DNA from: Velocimicrobium porci
Lineage (GTDB): Bacteria > Bacillota > Clostridia > Lachnospirales > Lachnospiraceae
Assembly (NCBI RefSeq): GCF_009696045.1
Contig: NZ_VUMT01000002.1
Coordinates: forward strand, 124,001 to 188,000
Reading direction: 5' to 3'
Length of the DNA stretch: 64,000 nucleotides
The notes beneath the pieces are model-generated. The model searched no databases and was not told the DNA's origin. It saw only the letters and a list, made by a program, of their open reading frames with translations. Positions 7,782-17,154 of this stretch are shown here, in pieces (within the stretch, counting starts at the first letter, position 1; each line of letters begins with the position of its first letter). The translations under genes and the position numbers were made by a program.

Positions 7782-8972
7782 TTATTTTAATTGATCCAAA
7801 ATAGAGGAACCAATTGTATTCTCTGGCATAGCTACATCAAAATTATCTGCAATTGTTGCACCAATTGTAGCAAATGTGTCTACTGTAGGAAGTTCTCCAT
7901 GTCCACTCATAGATGGAGAATATGCAAGGAATGGTACCTTTTCTCTTGTATGGTCTGTTCCTGTATAAGTTGGATCATTTCCATGGTCAGCGGTAATAAT
8001 TAATAAATCATCTTCTTTTAACTCACCTAATAATTCACCAAGTTTTTCGTCAAAGCGTTCGATTTCCTTACCATATCCGATTGGATCTCTTCTATGACCC
8101 CAAAGTGCATCAAAGTCAACTAAGTTTACAAAACATAATCCTTTGAAGTCTTCCTTCGCAATCTCAATTGTCTGCTCCATTCCGTGAACAGAACTCTTAG
8201 AACGATGAGAATCTGTAATTCCTTCGCCAACAAAAATATCATTAATCTTACCAACAGAAATCACATCATATCCTTGTTCCTGTAGTGCATTTAATGTTGT
8301 CTTTCCATAAGGTTTTAATGCATAATCATGGCGGTTAGCAGTACGTTTAAATTCACCTTTCTTTTTACCAACATAAGGTCTTGCTATAACACGTCCTACC
8401 TTCCACTCGTCTTTCATTGTAATCTCTCTTGCAATTTCACAGCAACGATATAATTCATCTAATCCAAATGTTTCTTCATTTCCACAGATTTGAAGTACAG
8501 AGTCTGCAGATGTGTATACAATCATAGCACCTGTTTTAATCTCTTCTTCTGCTAATTCATCAAGAATTTCTGTACCACTGGCACTCTTATTACCAATTAC
8601 TTTTTTTCCAGTGCGTTTTTCTAACTCGTCAATTAACTCTTTTGGGAACCCGGTTTCCGTAAATGTCTGAAAAGGAGTCTCAATTTTAAGTCCCATCATC
8701 TCCCAGTGACCAGTCATAGTATCTTTACCATTACTAGCCTCTTTCATTTCCATATAATATCCAATTGGTTCTTTCGCTGGTTCGATATTTTTTAAAGGGT
8801 GTAAATTTGCAATACCAAGCTTTGTAAGATTTGGAATCTTAAAATTGTCCATTTTTTCAGCTATATGTCCTAGTGTATCTACCCCAATATCCCCAAACTT
8901 TTCAGAATCCGGCATAGCACCGATTCCCATCGAGTCAATTACTATAGTAAAGATACGATTATACTTTTTCAT
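7782..8972 (-). CDS. deoB: Phosphopentomutase
   Basis: Cytoplasmic Mn-dependent enzyme interconverting (deoxy)ribose 1-phosphate and 5-phosphate in nucleoside catabolism. About 396 residues, the normal DeoB length. Alkaline-phosphatase-fold metal ligands are visible: [12 protein letters not shown] near the N-terminus, MTGHWEMMG near residue 90, and the C-terminal TADHGNDPT with DHTREKVP. I choose the ATG at 8972, nine bases after GAAAGGA; an in-frame TTG at 8981 overlaps the ribosome site. Monocistronic with its own promoter. Confidence 0.97.
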   Translation of the reverse strand: MKKYNRIFTIVIDSMGIGAMPDSEKFGDIGVDTLGHIAEKMDNFKIPNLTKLGIANLHPLKNIEPAKEPIGYYMEMKEASNGKDTMTGHWEMMGLKIETPFQTFTETGFPKELIDELEKRTGKKVIGNKSASGTEILDELAEEEIKTGAMIVYTSADSVLQICGNEETFGLDELYRCCEIAREITMKDEWKVGRVIARPYVGKKKGEFKRTANRHDYALKPYGKTTLNALQEQGYDVISVGKINDIFVGEGITDSHRSKSSVHGMEQTIEIAKEDFKGLCFVNLVDFDALWGHRRDPIGYGKEIERFDEKLGELLGELKEDDLLIITADHGNDPTYTGTDHTREKVPFLAYSPSMSGHGELPTVDTFATIGATIADNFDVAMPENTIGSSILDQLK

Positions 8973-9033
8973 AAATTTCAATCCTTTCTTATTTTTCTAA
9001 ATTTACTGCTCCTATTTCTATCTCTTATCATCC

Positions 9034-9062
9034 ATTATAAACAGTTCTTTCATTCACTGCAA
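9034..9062 (-). promoter_or_regulatory. deoB promoter
   Basis: Minus-strand -35 TTGCAG (9057-9062), 17-base spacer, -10 TATAAT (9034-9039), about 60 bases before the deoB start. Confidence 0.65.
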
Positions 9063-9158
9063 TTAGTATATCTGATTTCATATTATAATAAAATCCCACC
9101 TGTCCCTCATTTAGCTACCTTTTATTTTGTCCTGTTTATTATCTAAAAACAAAATAAT

Positions 9159-9187
9159 TTGTCACTTTCCGTCTTTTATGCTATACT
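9159..9187 (+). promoter_or_regulatory. Promoter of the MATE transporter gene
   Basis: -35 TTGTCA (9159-9164), 17-base spacer, -10 TATACT (9182-9187), 34 bases before the ATG. Confidence 0.7.
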
Positions 9188-9221
9188 GTAAGTTCGTACA
9201 TAAAATTAACAGGAGGTAACC

Positions 9222-10601
9222 ATGTCAAATCAATCTACGCAAACACTTACCCTTACACAAGAGCAAAATAAGGCATTCTATCAAAAAGTCTTTGCTCTTG
9301 TGATTCCAATGGCACTACAAAATCTAATTAATGTAGGTGTAACCGCAGCAGATACAATTATGCTTGGTAAAATAAGCGAAACGGTTCTGTCCGGTGCTTC
9401 ACTGGCAGGACAAATCCAATTTATTTTAACTTTAATTTTCTTTGGTCTTACATCCGGTGCCTCAGTACTTACTGCACAATATTGGGGTAAACGTGATACA
9501 AAAAAAATTGAACAAATACTTATGCTTACAATTGATGTTGCACTTATTATTTCATTAATATTCACACTTTCCGCACTGTTCATACCCGGTGCTTTGATGC
9601 ACATTTATACTTCAGATCCCGCTGTCATTGAAGCAGGAATTGTATACCTTCGAATTACATCCGTTTCCTATCTCATGATGTCAATTACCATGGTATATCT
9701 TAATGTTATGAAAAGTGTTGAACGAGTTGTTATATCCACAATTGTATATACTCTTTCTCTTTTTATCAACATTGGGATCAACGCCGTATTAATTTTTGGT
9801 TTATTGGGATTTCCTAAGCTTGGGATCATGGGGGCTGCAATTGGAACATTGATTGCCAGAACATTTGAGTTAGTCCTCGTATTCATTTACGCTTATAAAA
9901 TAAACAAGACCATAAGAATACGTATTTATCATATGTTTCATATTGAAAAGACATTGTTCAAAGATTTCGTTGTTTATTCTGTACCGGTACTATTAAATGA
10001 ACTTTTATGGGGTGTCGGTGCTTCTGCGAATTCTGCAATTATCGGACATTTAAGTACTTCTGCTGCCGCTGCTAACTCAGTTGCACAGGTCTGCCGGCAG
10101 TTAGCTACTGTAGTAACATTTGGTGTTTCCGGTGCAACTGCCATTTTTCTTGGCAAAACAATTGGTGAACATAAATTTGAGCTTGCCAAAATATATTCTA
10201 AAAAATTCATTAAGCTTGCATTATTAACAGGCACAATTGGTGGTACGCTCATCTTCTTGTCAAGACCAATTGTTCTGTCTGTAATGAATTTTTCCGCAGA
10301 AACTGCAAATTATTTAACTGTAATGCTATTTGTTATGTTCTATTTTTCAATTGCACAAGCTTTTTCCTGTACTTTAATTGTTGGAATCTTTCGTGCAGGT
10401 GGAGATACGAAATATGGTTTGTTCTGTGATGTTGGAGCTATGTGGGGATTTTCCATCTTATTTGGTTTCCTTGCTGCTTTTGTGTTCAAATGGGATATTC
10501 GGCTTGTCTATATTATTCTTATGAGTGATGAAATTATTAAAATACCAATTGCCGTACGGAGATATAAAAGTATGAAATGGCTGAAAGATGTGACAAGATA
10601 A
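9222..10601 (+). CDS. MATE-family multidrug/cation antiporter
   Basis: A 459-residue inner-membrane protein with about twelve hydrophobic helices in the two-lobed MATE pattern: PMALQNLINVGVTAADTIMLG in lobe one and PVLLNELLWGVGASANSAIIGH opening lobe two near residue 255. Such proteins exchange Na+ or H+ for drugs or metabolites; the substrate cannot be read from sequence. AGGAGGTAAC precedes the ATG at 9222. It is monocistronic, with its own promoter and a strong terminator. Confidence 0.92.
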   Translation: MSNQSTQTLTLTQEQNKAFYQKVFALVIPMALQNLINVGVTAADTIMLGKISETVLSGASLAGQIQFILTLIFFGLTSGASVLTAQYWGKRDTKKIEQILMLTIDVALIISLIFTLSALFIPGALMHIYTSDPAVIEAGIVYLRITSVSYLMMSITMVYLNVMKSVERVVISTIVYTLSLFINIGINAVLIFGLLGFPKLGIMGAAIGTLIARTFELVLVFIYAYKINKTIRIRIYHMFHIEKTLFKDFVVYSVPVLLNELLWGVGASANSAIIGHLSTSAAAANSVAQVCRQLATVVTFGVSGATAIFLGKTIGEHKFELAKIYSKKFIKLALLTGTIGGTLIFLSRPIVLSVMNFSAETANYLTVMLFVMFYFSIAQAFSCTLIVGIFRAGGDTKYGLFCDVGAMWGFSILFGFLAAFVFKWDIRLVYIILMSDEIIKIPIAVRRYKSMKWLKDVTR

Positions 10602-10619
10602 CACTTCGCTAATTATAAT

Positions 10620-10645
10620 AGAAGGAGGCGTAGCCTCCTTCTTTT
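10620..10645 (+). terminator. Terminator of the MATE gene
   Basis: Perfect 10-bp GC-rich stem AGAAGGAGGC / GCCTCCTTCT with a GTA loop, followed by TTT. Confidence 0.85.
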
Positions 10646-10703
10646 GAAATAAAGCTATCAGTATATAAAATAGCCTGTACAGCAATAAAAATGATTAAAA
10701 AAA

Positions 10704-12101
10704 TTAGTTTTGTGATTCAAGCAATGGTGTATGTGTAAAGCTTCCACGCATCTCAATCAATGGTGCGCCCTTTTTTTCGATATAATCTCTTGTTATCGTA
10801 ACTCTTCCAATATTTTCATCTTTCGGAATTTCATACATAATATCAAGCATAAATTCTTCAATGATAGCCCGTAACGCTCTTGCCCCTGTTTTCTTTTCTA
10901 ATGCCTTTTCTGCAATTGCTTCCATAGCAGAATTATCAAATACTAAATCTACTTCATCTAGTGCAAGTAATTTTTGATATTGTTTTAAAATTGCATTTTT
11001 TGGTTCTTTTAAAACTTGAATCAGCATTTCTTTTGTCAATCCCTCTAATGTAAACAGAATTGGAAGACGACCTAAAAATTCAGGTATCATACCAAATTCT
11101 CTTAAATCATCCACAATCACCTTACTAAAAATATCCGGATCGTTATCATATTTGTCTTTAAGTGTTGCACTAAAACCGATTGATGCCTGCTTATTCAAAC
11201 GTGCTTTTATAATTTTTTCCAGTTCTGGAAATGCTCCACCACAAATAAATAAAATATTTCTTGTGTTAATCGTTGTAAGAGGCACCATTGCATTCTTACT
11301 AGTTGCCCCTACTGGCACTTCTACATCGGCTCCTTCTAATAATTTTAAAAGTCCCTGTTGTACAGACTCTCCACTTACATCACGATTTGTTGTACTTTTC
11401 TTTTTCGCAATTTTGTCGATTTCATCAATAAAAATAATTCCTCGCTCTGCTTTTTCCACATCATTATCTGCTGATGCAAGAAGTTTTGACAATACACTTT
11501 CCACATCATCGCCAATATATCCGGCCTCTGTCAATGATGTAGCATCGGCTATTGCAAGTGGAACCTGTAAAAGTCTTGCAAGTGTTTTTACAAGAAATGT
11601 CTTACCACTTCCGGTTGGGCCAATCATAAGCATATTGGATTTTTCAATTTCAATATCATCCATAGTTCCTGTTGCTACACGTTTATAGTGATTATACACA
11701 GCAACCGAAATAACTTTCTTTGCATATTCCTGACCAATTACATATTCATCTAACTGTCCTTTTATAATATGAGGTGCCGGTACATTCCGTATGTCCAATT
11801 CCGGTGTTTTTTCCTCTTTTACCTTCTTTTTCTTTAGCTTCTGGCTTTTTGGAATATCCATAGGAGGTGGATTAAAATTCATCATATTTGGAGGCATATT
11901 CATAAAATCTATATATGGCATACCACCTGTATTCAAAGAATCGAATGTCTTCTGCATACAATCCGCACAAATGCATATATTATTCGGAATATGAATCATT
12001 TTTCCTACTTTACTTTCAGGTCTTCTACATATATAACAAATATCTTCATAATCATCTTTTTTTTCTTTATCAATCTCTATTTCTTTATTATTGTCGCTCA
12101 T
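10704..12101 (-). CDS. clpX: ClpX-type AAA+ unfoldase of the ClpXP protease
   Basis: 465 residues. Order: zinc-binding domain (CYICRRPE then ICADC, residues 22-49), a Met/Pro-rich linker near residues 60-95, then the AAA+ core with Walker A GPTGSGKT, pore loop GYIGDDVE and Walker B IIFIDEIDK. The ClpP-docking loop IGF (in ASIGFSATL) is present, so it should unfold substrates for ClpP. Slightly longer than the usual 410-430 residues because of the linker. It stands alone with its own promoter rather than next to clpP, so a second clpX elsewhere is possible. Start follows AGAGG by eight bases. Confidence 0.93.
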   Translation of the reverse strand: MSDNNKEIEIDKEKKDDYEDICYICRRPESKVGKMIHIPNNICICADCMQKTFDSLNTGGMPYIDFMNMPPNMMNFNPPPMDIPKSQKLKKKKVKEEKTPELDIRNVPAPHIIKGQLDEYVIGQEYAKKVISVAVYNHYKRVATGTMDDIEIEKSNMLMIGPTGSGKTFLVKTLARLLQVPLAIADATSLTEAGYIGDDVESVLSKLLASADNDVEKAERGIIFIDEIDKIAKKKSTTNRDVSGESVQQGLLKLLEGADVEVPVGATSKNAMVPLTTINTRNILFICGGAFPELEKIIKARLNKQASIGFSATLKDKYDNDPDIFSKVIVDDLREFGMIPEFLGRLPILFTLEGLTKEMLIQVLKEPKNAILKQYQKLLALDEVDLVFDNSAMEAIAEKALEKKTGARALRAIIEEFMLDIMYEIPKDENIGRVTITRDYIEKKGAPLIEMRGSFTHTPLLESQN

Positions 12102-12134
12102 CTGGATTACCTCTTTCTTTAGAAATCTAACGTT

Positions 12135-12163
12135 ATTATAGCGTACCTTTCGATTCAGTACAA
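12135..12163 (-). promoter_or_regulatory. clpX promoter
   Basis: Minus-strand -35 TTGTAC (12158-12163), 17-base spacer, -10 TATAAT (12135-12140). No CIRCE or CtsR-type repeat is evident. Confidence 0.65.
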
Positions 12164-12187
12164 GATTAGGTTTCTTAAAATACCATA

Positions 12188-12222
12188 AAAAAATGGGTGT
12201 ATTTTTTTTACACCCATTTTTT
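12188..12222 (-). terminator. Terminator of the HtrA gene
   Basis: AAAAAATGGGTGTA (12188-12201) pairs with TACACCCATTTTTT (12209-12222); a T-run follows on the minus strand directly after the htrA stop. Confidence 0.85.
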
Positions 12223-12227
12223 ATAAC

Positions 12228-13886
12228 CTAGTTACCAAAATTTTCTATAAAATTTTTAAAGATATCGTCTGCACTATAACTCTGAGAATCATCCTGACTG
12301 CTATTTGGCGCTTGTTGATTGTTTTGTGTAGTTGTGTCCGAATTTTTTGAATTGTTATCTAAACTGCTTAAAGAGCCAGAACCTTTTAATGTTATATTTA
12401 ACTTAACTTCTTTATATTCTCCGTTATCGTTACGTTTAACAACAACTGTAATTTTTGTTCCTACCTTTAGGCTATTTACTTTTTCTTTTACAGCTTCAAT
12501 CGAGGATATTTCTCTATCATTAATTTTAACAATGATGTCTCCAACCTTCATACCGCCTTCTTCAGCAGCACTATCTTTTGCCACTTCATATACATAAACC
12601 CCTGTAGGCATGTTATAAATATTGTTATTTTCTGTAATATCTGTACCTGTAATTCCAAGATATCCTTTTTCATTTTCGGTCAATACCTCACGATTCATTA
12701 AATCATTAATGATAGGAATTGCAGTAGAAATTGGAATTGCGTATCCCATTCCCTCTACATCAGTAGATGCATATTTTACAGAATTAATTCCAATAACTTC
12801 ACCTTTCAGATTTAATAAAGCTCCACCACTATTACCCGGATTAATTGCTGCATCAGTTTGTAATAACTTCATACTTGTAGAAGAAGATTTGCTAGAAGAG
12901 TTTTCTACCGCAACTTGACGATCTTTTGCACTAATATAACCAACCGTAACAGACTGACCATATCCTAATGCGTTACCGATTGCAACAGCCATCTCTCCTA
13001 CTTTAACATCATCCGAATCACCTAATGTGGCAACCTTAATCTCCTTTAATGTAGATTCTTTAATATCCTTTACATTAACTGCTACAACCGCTAAATCAGC
13101 TGAAGAATCGGTTCCTTTTACTTCTGCCTCTACTACTTCATTGTCAATAAAGCAAACTGAAATTGTTTTAGCACCGTCAATTACATGGTTATTCGTTGCA
13201 ATTAATAACTGATTATCATTCTGACCTACAATAATTCCTGAACCGCTTCCTTCTGCCTGTTGAGATAAATTCCGTCCAAAATAATTGATATTTTCTTCAA
13301 CTGTACTTGTAATAGAAACAATTGATGGCATTGCATTTTCAACTAAATTTGCAACACTTGTGTCATCTGTACTACTCGTTGATTTAGAAGAAGTTGTTGT
13401 TGCTGTAACAGAACTTCCGGTCTTAGTAGACTCAATGGTAACAGGATTCGAAGAATTAAAATGGGATACTGCTAAATTCGTTCCCTGAAAAACTCCACCG
13501 GCTACTAATCCAAAGACTGCCGCAATTGCTGCTGTTCTTCCCAGTGTTCTTCCAAATCCTTTCTTTTGTTTCTTATCTTTAACCTCTTTATCCTCAACTG
13601 TAAAAGCAGTACTCTCTGTCTGACTTTGACTAAAATTATCGGAATCGTATCCATAAGCAGGTGCCTGATAGGAAGTTTGTTCTGTTTTTGGAGTCTGTTC
13701 TTCTACTTGTGCTTTCCAATAATTGTAATCAGATGCTGTTTGACTATCTTTTGTACTGTTGTTATCTTCTGAGGTTTTTGACTCAGGCGAATTCACTAAA
13801 GTAAAATCGTAAGTTTCTTTTAAGCTTTCATCATTTTGTAAGTTGTTTTCTCCATTATTGTTGTTATTATAAAATTCATCTCTCAT
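12228..13886 (-). CDS. htrA: HtrA/DegP-type membrane-anchored serine protease with PDZ domain
   Basis: 552-residue envelope quality-control protease. The N-terminal about 115 residues are Asn/Gln/Ser rich and cytoplasmic, followed by one membrane anchor (about residues 122-142), a Ser/Thr linker, and a trypsin-like domain with His in ATNNHVIDG, Asp in SADLAVVAV and Ser in NPGNSGGALLN. A PDZ domain (GYLGITG to about residue 500) and a low-complexity Asn/Ser tail follow. Family role: degrading misfolded secreted proteins. AAAGGGG lies eight bases before the ATG. Single gene with its own terminator. Confidence 0.93.
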   Translation of the reverse strand: MRDEFYNNNNNGENNLQNDESLKETYDFTLVNSPESKTSEDNNSTKDSQTASDYNYWKAQVEEQTPKTEQTSYQAPAYGYDSDNFSQSQTESTAFTVEDKEVKDKKQKKGFGRTLGRTAAIAAVFGLVAGGVFQGTNLAVSHFNSSNPVTIESTKTGSSVTATTTSSKSTSSTDDTSVANLVENAMPSIVSITSTVEENINYFGRNLSQQAEGSGSGIIVGQNDNQLLIATNNHVIDGAKTISVCFIDNEVVEAEVKGTDSSADLAVVAVNVKDIKESTLKEIKVATLGDSDDVKVGEMAVAIGNALGYGQSVTVGYISAKDRQVAVENSSSKSSSTSMKLLQTDAAINPGNSGGALLNLKGEVIGINSVKYASTDVEGMGYAIPISTAIPIINDLMNREVLTENEKGYLGITGTDITENNNIYNMPTGVYVYEVAKDSAAEEGGMKVGDIIVKINDREISSIEAVKEKVNSLKVGTKITVVVKRNDNGEYKEVKLNITLKGSGSLSSLDNNSKNSDTTTQNNQQAPNSSQDDSQSYSADDIFKNFIENFGN

Positions 13887-14273
13887 AATAATTACCCCTT
13901 TCGCATTTCTATATCAATTTGATTTATTATCTGTTCTTGATTCTGTAATCATTCTATCAGTAATTTGTGTTCAGTTTGTGAAGACTATTTGAATAGTATG
14001 TCATAGAAGTATGTACTTTTTATGAACTATTAAACCATTAAAACAATATATGCCTTGAAAACTTAGTATTTCATAATCCGTTATAATAAAAGCAAAAACG
14101 GAGATGAAAATGATAATGAAAATTTTAAAATAGGAACTCTTGATTTAAGGAAGTTTAAATATTCATGTGTTTGTCGTGAGAACTGCAAATTTATTATAGA
14201 CGGATTTTATATAATGTATTATAATAAAAAGGCTATACAAGCAAAAACTAAGAAACAAAGCAGGTGCTTCATT
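13887..14273. other. Divergent intergenic region without a gene
   Basis: 387 bases between the divergent htrA and sugar-transferase genes. It is AT-rich and must hold both promoters; TATAAT-like -10 matches exist (near 14083 and 14209 on the plus strand), but none has a convincing -35 at 16-18 bases. No ORF or structured RNA is supported. Confidence 0.5.
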
Positions 14274-15746
14274 ATGATAAAAGACAATCAAAAATTATTA
14301 AATCAAGTTCACGTTATCATTGATGCAGTTATCATTGTAATTGCATTTTATTTGGCTTATCAAATTCGCTTTGACAGCCCACTTACCTATTCTATTCCAT
14401 CATTGGAAATTGTTGGATACTTTTATCCATTGAGAATTTATGCAAGAATTTTATTATTATTAATCCCTGGATATATATTAATCTATTTTAAATGTAATAT
14501 GTATGGTCCAAAACGGTCCCGAAGCAGATCTGTTGCAATTGATACAACGCTTTACTCGAACTTAGTTGGTATTGTATATTTTACCTTTTTAATGGTTATA
14601 TTTAAGCAAAATGAAAGCGGTAGTTATTCCTCGCCATTTTTGGATTATTTCAAAGTATTTGGAGAAACTTCCCGTTGGTTTTTAGTTATTTTCTTCCTCT
14701 TAAATGTAACTTTAGACCTTATATTCCGTTTTATTCTCGTTACCGTACTACGGCATTTTCGCAAAAAAGGATATAATCTGAAACACGTTCTTATCGTAGG
14801 ATATAGCCGTGCAGCAGAACGATATATCAAAAGGCTGAAATATAATCCGGAATGGGGATATCAAATTCATGGCATTTTAGATGACTCCCTTTCAAAGGGT
14901 CAGGAATTTCTTGGTGTATCTGTTATCGGTACATTAGAGGATTTACCGAACTTATTAGCCAAAAATACATTAGATGAAATCGCAATCACACTTAGTATCA
15001 ATGAATATGCAAAATTAGCTTCTATTGTAAATATGTGTGAAAAATCTGGTGTTCATACTAAATTTATTCCTGATTATAATAATATTATTTCTTCCAGACC
15101 TTATACAGAAGATTTATTTGGCTTACCGGTTATTAATATAAGAAATGTCCCATTAAGCAATGTATTTAATAAAACAATCAAACGGGCAATCGATATATTT
15201 GGTGCAATCGTAGCATTAATCTTATTTTCAATACCAATGATTATCGTATCCATTATTATAAAAACAACATCCAAGGGACCTTTGATTTTTAAACAAACCC
15301 GTGTTGGGCTTCATAACAAGGAATTTGCAATGTATAAGTTCCGCTCTATGGAACAACAGCCCCCTGAAAAAGAAAAAGTTGCATGGACAACCATTAATGA
15401 CCCTCGTGTGACCCCGATTGGTAAGTTCATAAGAAAAACAAGTATTGATGAACTCCCACAATTGTTCAATGTGTTAAAAGGTGACATGAGTCTTATCGGT
15501 CCAAGACCAGAGCGTCCTTTCTTTGTTGAAAAATTTAAAGAGGAAATCCCACGTTATATGATTAAACATCAGGTTCGTCCAGGCCTTACCGGCTGGGCAC
15601 AGGTGAACGGCTACCGCGGTGATACCTCCATTAAATTACGAATTGAACATGATTTATATTATATTGAAAACTGGACTTTAAGTCTTGACTTTAAAATTTT
15701 GTTCCTTACATTTTTTAAAGGATTTATCAATAAAAATGCTTATTAA
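14274..15746 (+). CDS. Polyprenyl-phosphate hexose-1-phosphate transferase (WcaJ/CpsE-like)
   Basis: About 490 residues. Four to five N-terminal membrane helices, a nucleotide-binding-like domain (HVLIVGYSRAAERYI), a further helix, and a C-terminal bacterial sugar transferase domain with KRAIDIFGAIVAL, FKQTRVGLHNKEF, YKFRSM, DELPQLFNVLKGDMSLIGPRP and RPGLTGWAQVNGYRG. The enzyme loads the first sugar phosphate onto undecaprenyl phosphate for exopolysaccharide or capsule repeat units. I start at the ATG at 14274 after GCAGGTG rather than the in-frame 14214. No glycosyltransferase cluster is adjacent, so its polymer is unknown. Confidence 0.92.
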   Translation: MIKDNQKLLNQVHVIIDAVIIVIAFYLAYQIRFDSPLTYSIPSLEIVGYFYPLRIYARILLLLIPGYILIYFKCNMYGPKRSRSRSVAIDTTLYSNLVGIVYFTFLMVIFKQNESGSYSSPFLDYFKVFGETSRWFLVIFFLLNVTLDLIFRFILVTVLRHFRKKGYNLKHVLIVGYSRAAERYIKRLKYNPEWGYQIHGILDDSLSKGQEFLGVSVIGTLEDLPNLLAKNTLDEIAITLSINEYAKLASIVNMCEKSGVHTKFIPDYNNIISSRPYTEDLFGLPVINIRNVPLSNVFNKTIKRAIDIFGAIVALILFSIPMIIVSIIIKTTSKGPLIFKQTRVGLHNKEFAMYKFRSMEQQPPEKEKVAWTTINDPRVTPIGKFIRKTSIDELPQLFNVLKGDMSLIGPRPERPFFVEKFKEEIPRYMIKHQVRPGLTGWAQVNGYRGDTSIKLRIEHDLYYIENWTLSLDFKILFLTFFKGFINKNAY

Positions 15747-15793
15747 AAAACGTGTACCAAAATCTTTCTCTTATGATTTTGGTACACGTTTTT
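15746..15793. terminator. Bidirectional terminator
   Basis: 19-bp stem: AAAAACGTGTACCAAAATC (15746-15764) with its complement at 15775-15793, A-run before and T-run after. It serves both convergent neighbours. Confidence 0.88.
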
Positions 15794-15801
15794 ATTTTTA
15801 T

Positions 15802-17031
15802 CTACCATTCTGTTGTAAGGGTTTCTTTCTGCTTTTGAACCTGCTCAGTTACCTTCTTCGTAATGTCACTGTCTTCTAATACTCTCGATACCATATCACT
15901 TTTTTCCTTTTCTGCCGCTTCTTTTTTCCTCTTCTGTTCTTCAACTTCTTTCTTGTATTCTGCTGCAAGCTCCCGGTCAATAACAAACCTATTGTCCATC
16001 GTTTTCATAATATCTCTTATCTGCATCTCTTTAAATACCCTGTCATACTGCAAATCATAAATCTGATTATCTCGAAAACTTAAAACCATCGGTCTTAAAA
16101 TATTAATCTTATTTTCATTTAATACTAAACCACGATGTCCATTTGTTAATTCGACACATACACCTACAGAAAGAATATTAACGCTGTCAATTAATGCACG
16201 AACTGCAATTGGACTAAATTCATCCTCTTTCTTCTGCAAGTAACGAATTGCCTCCACTTCTGATTTTGGCTCTTCATTTAATTTCATGCTTGTCAGAATA
16301 TCATATGTATATGCAACTTGAATGATATCCGCTGCCTGGCTATTTATTTTCTTTTCCCCTTCCATATGGTCAATCTTACGAATCGTCTGCCCAATAATGC
16401 TTTTTACCTGAGATTCAATATTATAGTCTGCATTAATTAAGTTGCATCCTAATATATGAGATTTTTTCAATAACTTTTTATCATCCTGTACATAACTTTC
16501 CTTGCCACGTTCATTTTCTCCGGCCAGCAAAAGCTTTCCGATATCATGAACTAATGCTACTGTTACTACATGCTCTTTTTCTATACTTGAAAACTGAAGA
16601 CGATTAGACATAAGGGCGGTCAAAATTGCAACATTCAATGAATGCTTATATACATCATCTTCTGGACTTCTCAAGTTTTGCATAAAATTAATCTTATGAT
16701 CAAGATTTCCATAGTTCCGGACAATATCTCTGGCTAATTTTCCTAATGACATCGCTTTTTTCCCTGTGGCAATTGCCTTTAACGCATCTCGCAATGTAAA
16801 TATCGACATCGTCTGGAACCGTTCAAATTCCACATCCTCCTGACTCATAGGAGGTACCGGCTCCGCCGGCTCTAAAATATAGATTCCCATAAGCCCAAAG
16901 TTACGGATACTATAGATTCCCTGCATCGTAAGCTTTGTATCTCTTTCATATAACAAAACACCATTTTTATTATAAATTGGTCTTGCCAGCCTCATTCCTG
17001 CCTTTAAATCTTCTGCCTTTACAAATCGCAT
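15802..17031 (-). CDS. HD-domain phosphohydrolase, degenerate HD-GYP type
   Basis: 409 residues. An N-terminal beta-rich segment (AGMRLARPIYNKNGVLLYERDTKL) of the kind preceding HD-GYP domains is followed by an HD domain with HSLNVAILTALM near residue 131 and VHDIGKLLL near residue 163. The GYP motif and its HxxxxxGxGYP loop are not visible, so c-di-GMP hydrolysis is doubtful. The C-terminal 70 residues are charged and probably helical. GGGGAAAACGA precedes the ATG. Likely a signalling protein; substrate unknown. Confidence 0.8.
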   Translation of the reverse strand: MRFVKAEDLKAGMRLARPIYNKNGVLLYERDTKLTMQGIYSIRNFGLMGIYILEPAEPVPPMSQEDVEFERFQTMSIFTLRDALKAIATGKKAMSLGKLARDIVRNYGNLDHKINFMQNLRSPEDDVYKHSLNVAILTALMSNRLQFSSIEKEHVVTVALVHDIGKLLLAGENERGKESYVQDDKKLLKKSHILGCNLINADYNIESQVKSIIGQTIRKIDHMEGEKKINSQAADIIQVAYTYDILTSMKLNEEPKSEVEAIRYLQKKEDEFSPIAVRALIDSVNILSVGVCVELTNGHRGLVLNENKINILRPMVLSFRDNQIYDLQYDRVFKEMQIRDIMKTMDNRFVIDRELAAEYKKEVEEQKRKKEAAEKEKSDMVSRVLEDSDITKKVTEQVQKQKETLTTEW

Positions 17032-17074
17032 TCGTTTTCCCCGCTTTCCATCCTAAATTAATACTTCTTCTTTC

Positions 17075-17103
17075 ATTATAATATGTTATATTAAAAAACT
17101 CAA
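17075..17103 (-). promoter_or_regulatory. Promoter of the HD-domain gene
   Basis: Minus-strand -35 TTGAGT (17098-17103), 17-base spacer, -10 TATAAT (17075-17080). Confidence 0.6.
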
Positions 17104-17154
17104 TAAAATCTATATACAGATAAATCATTCAGAATATTTTTTCTATACAGTTTT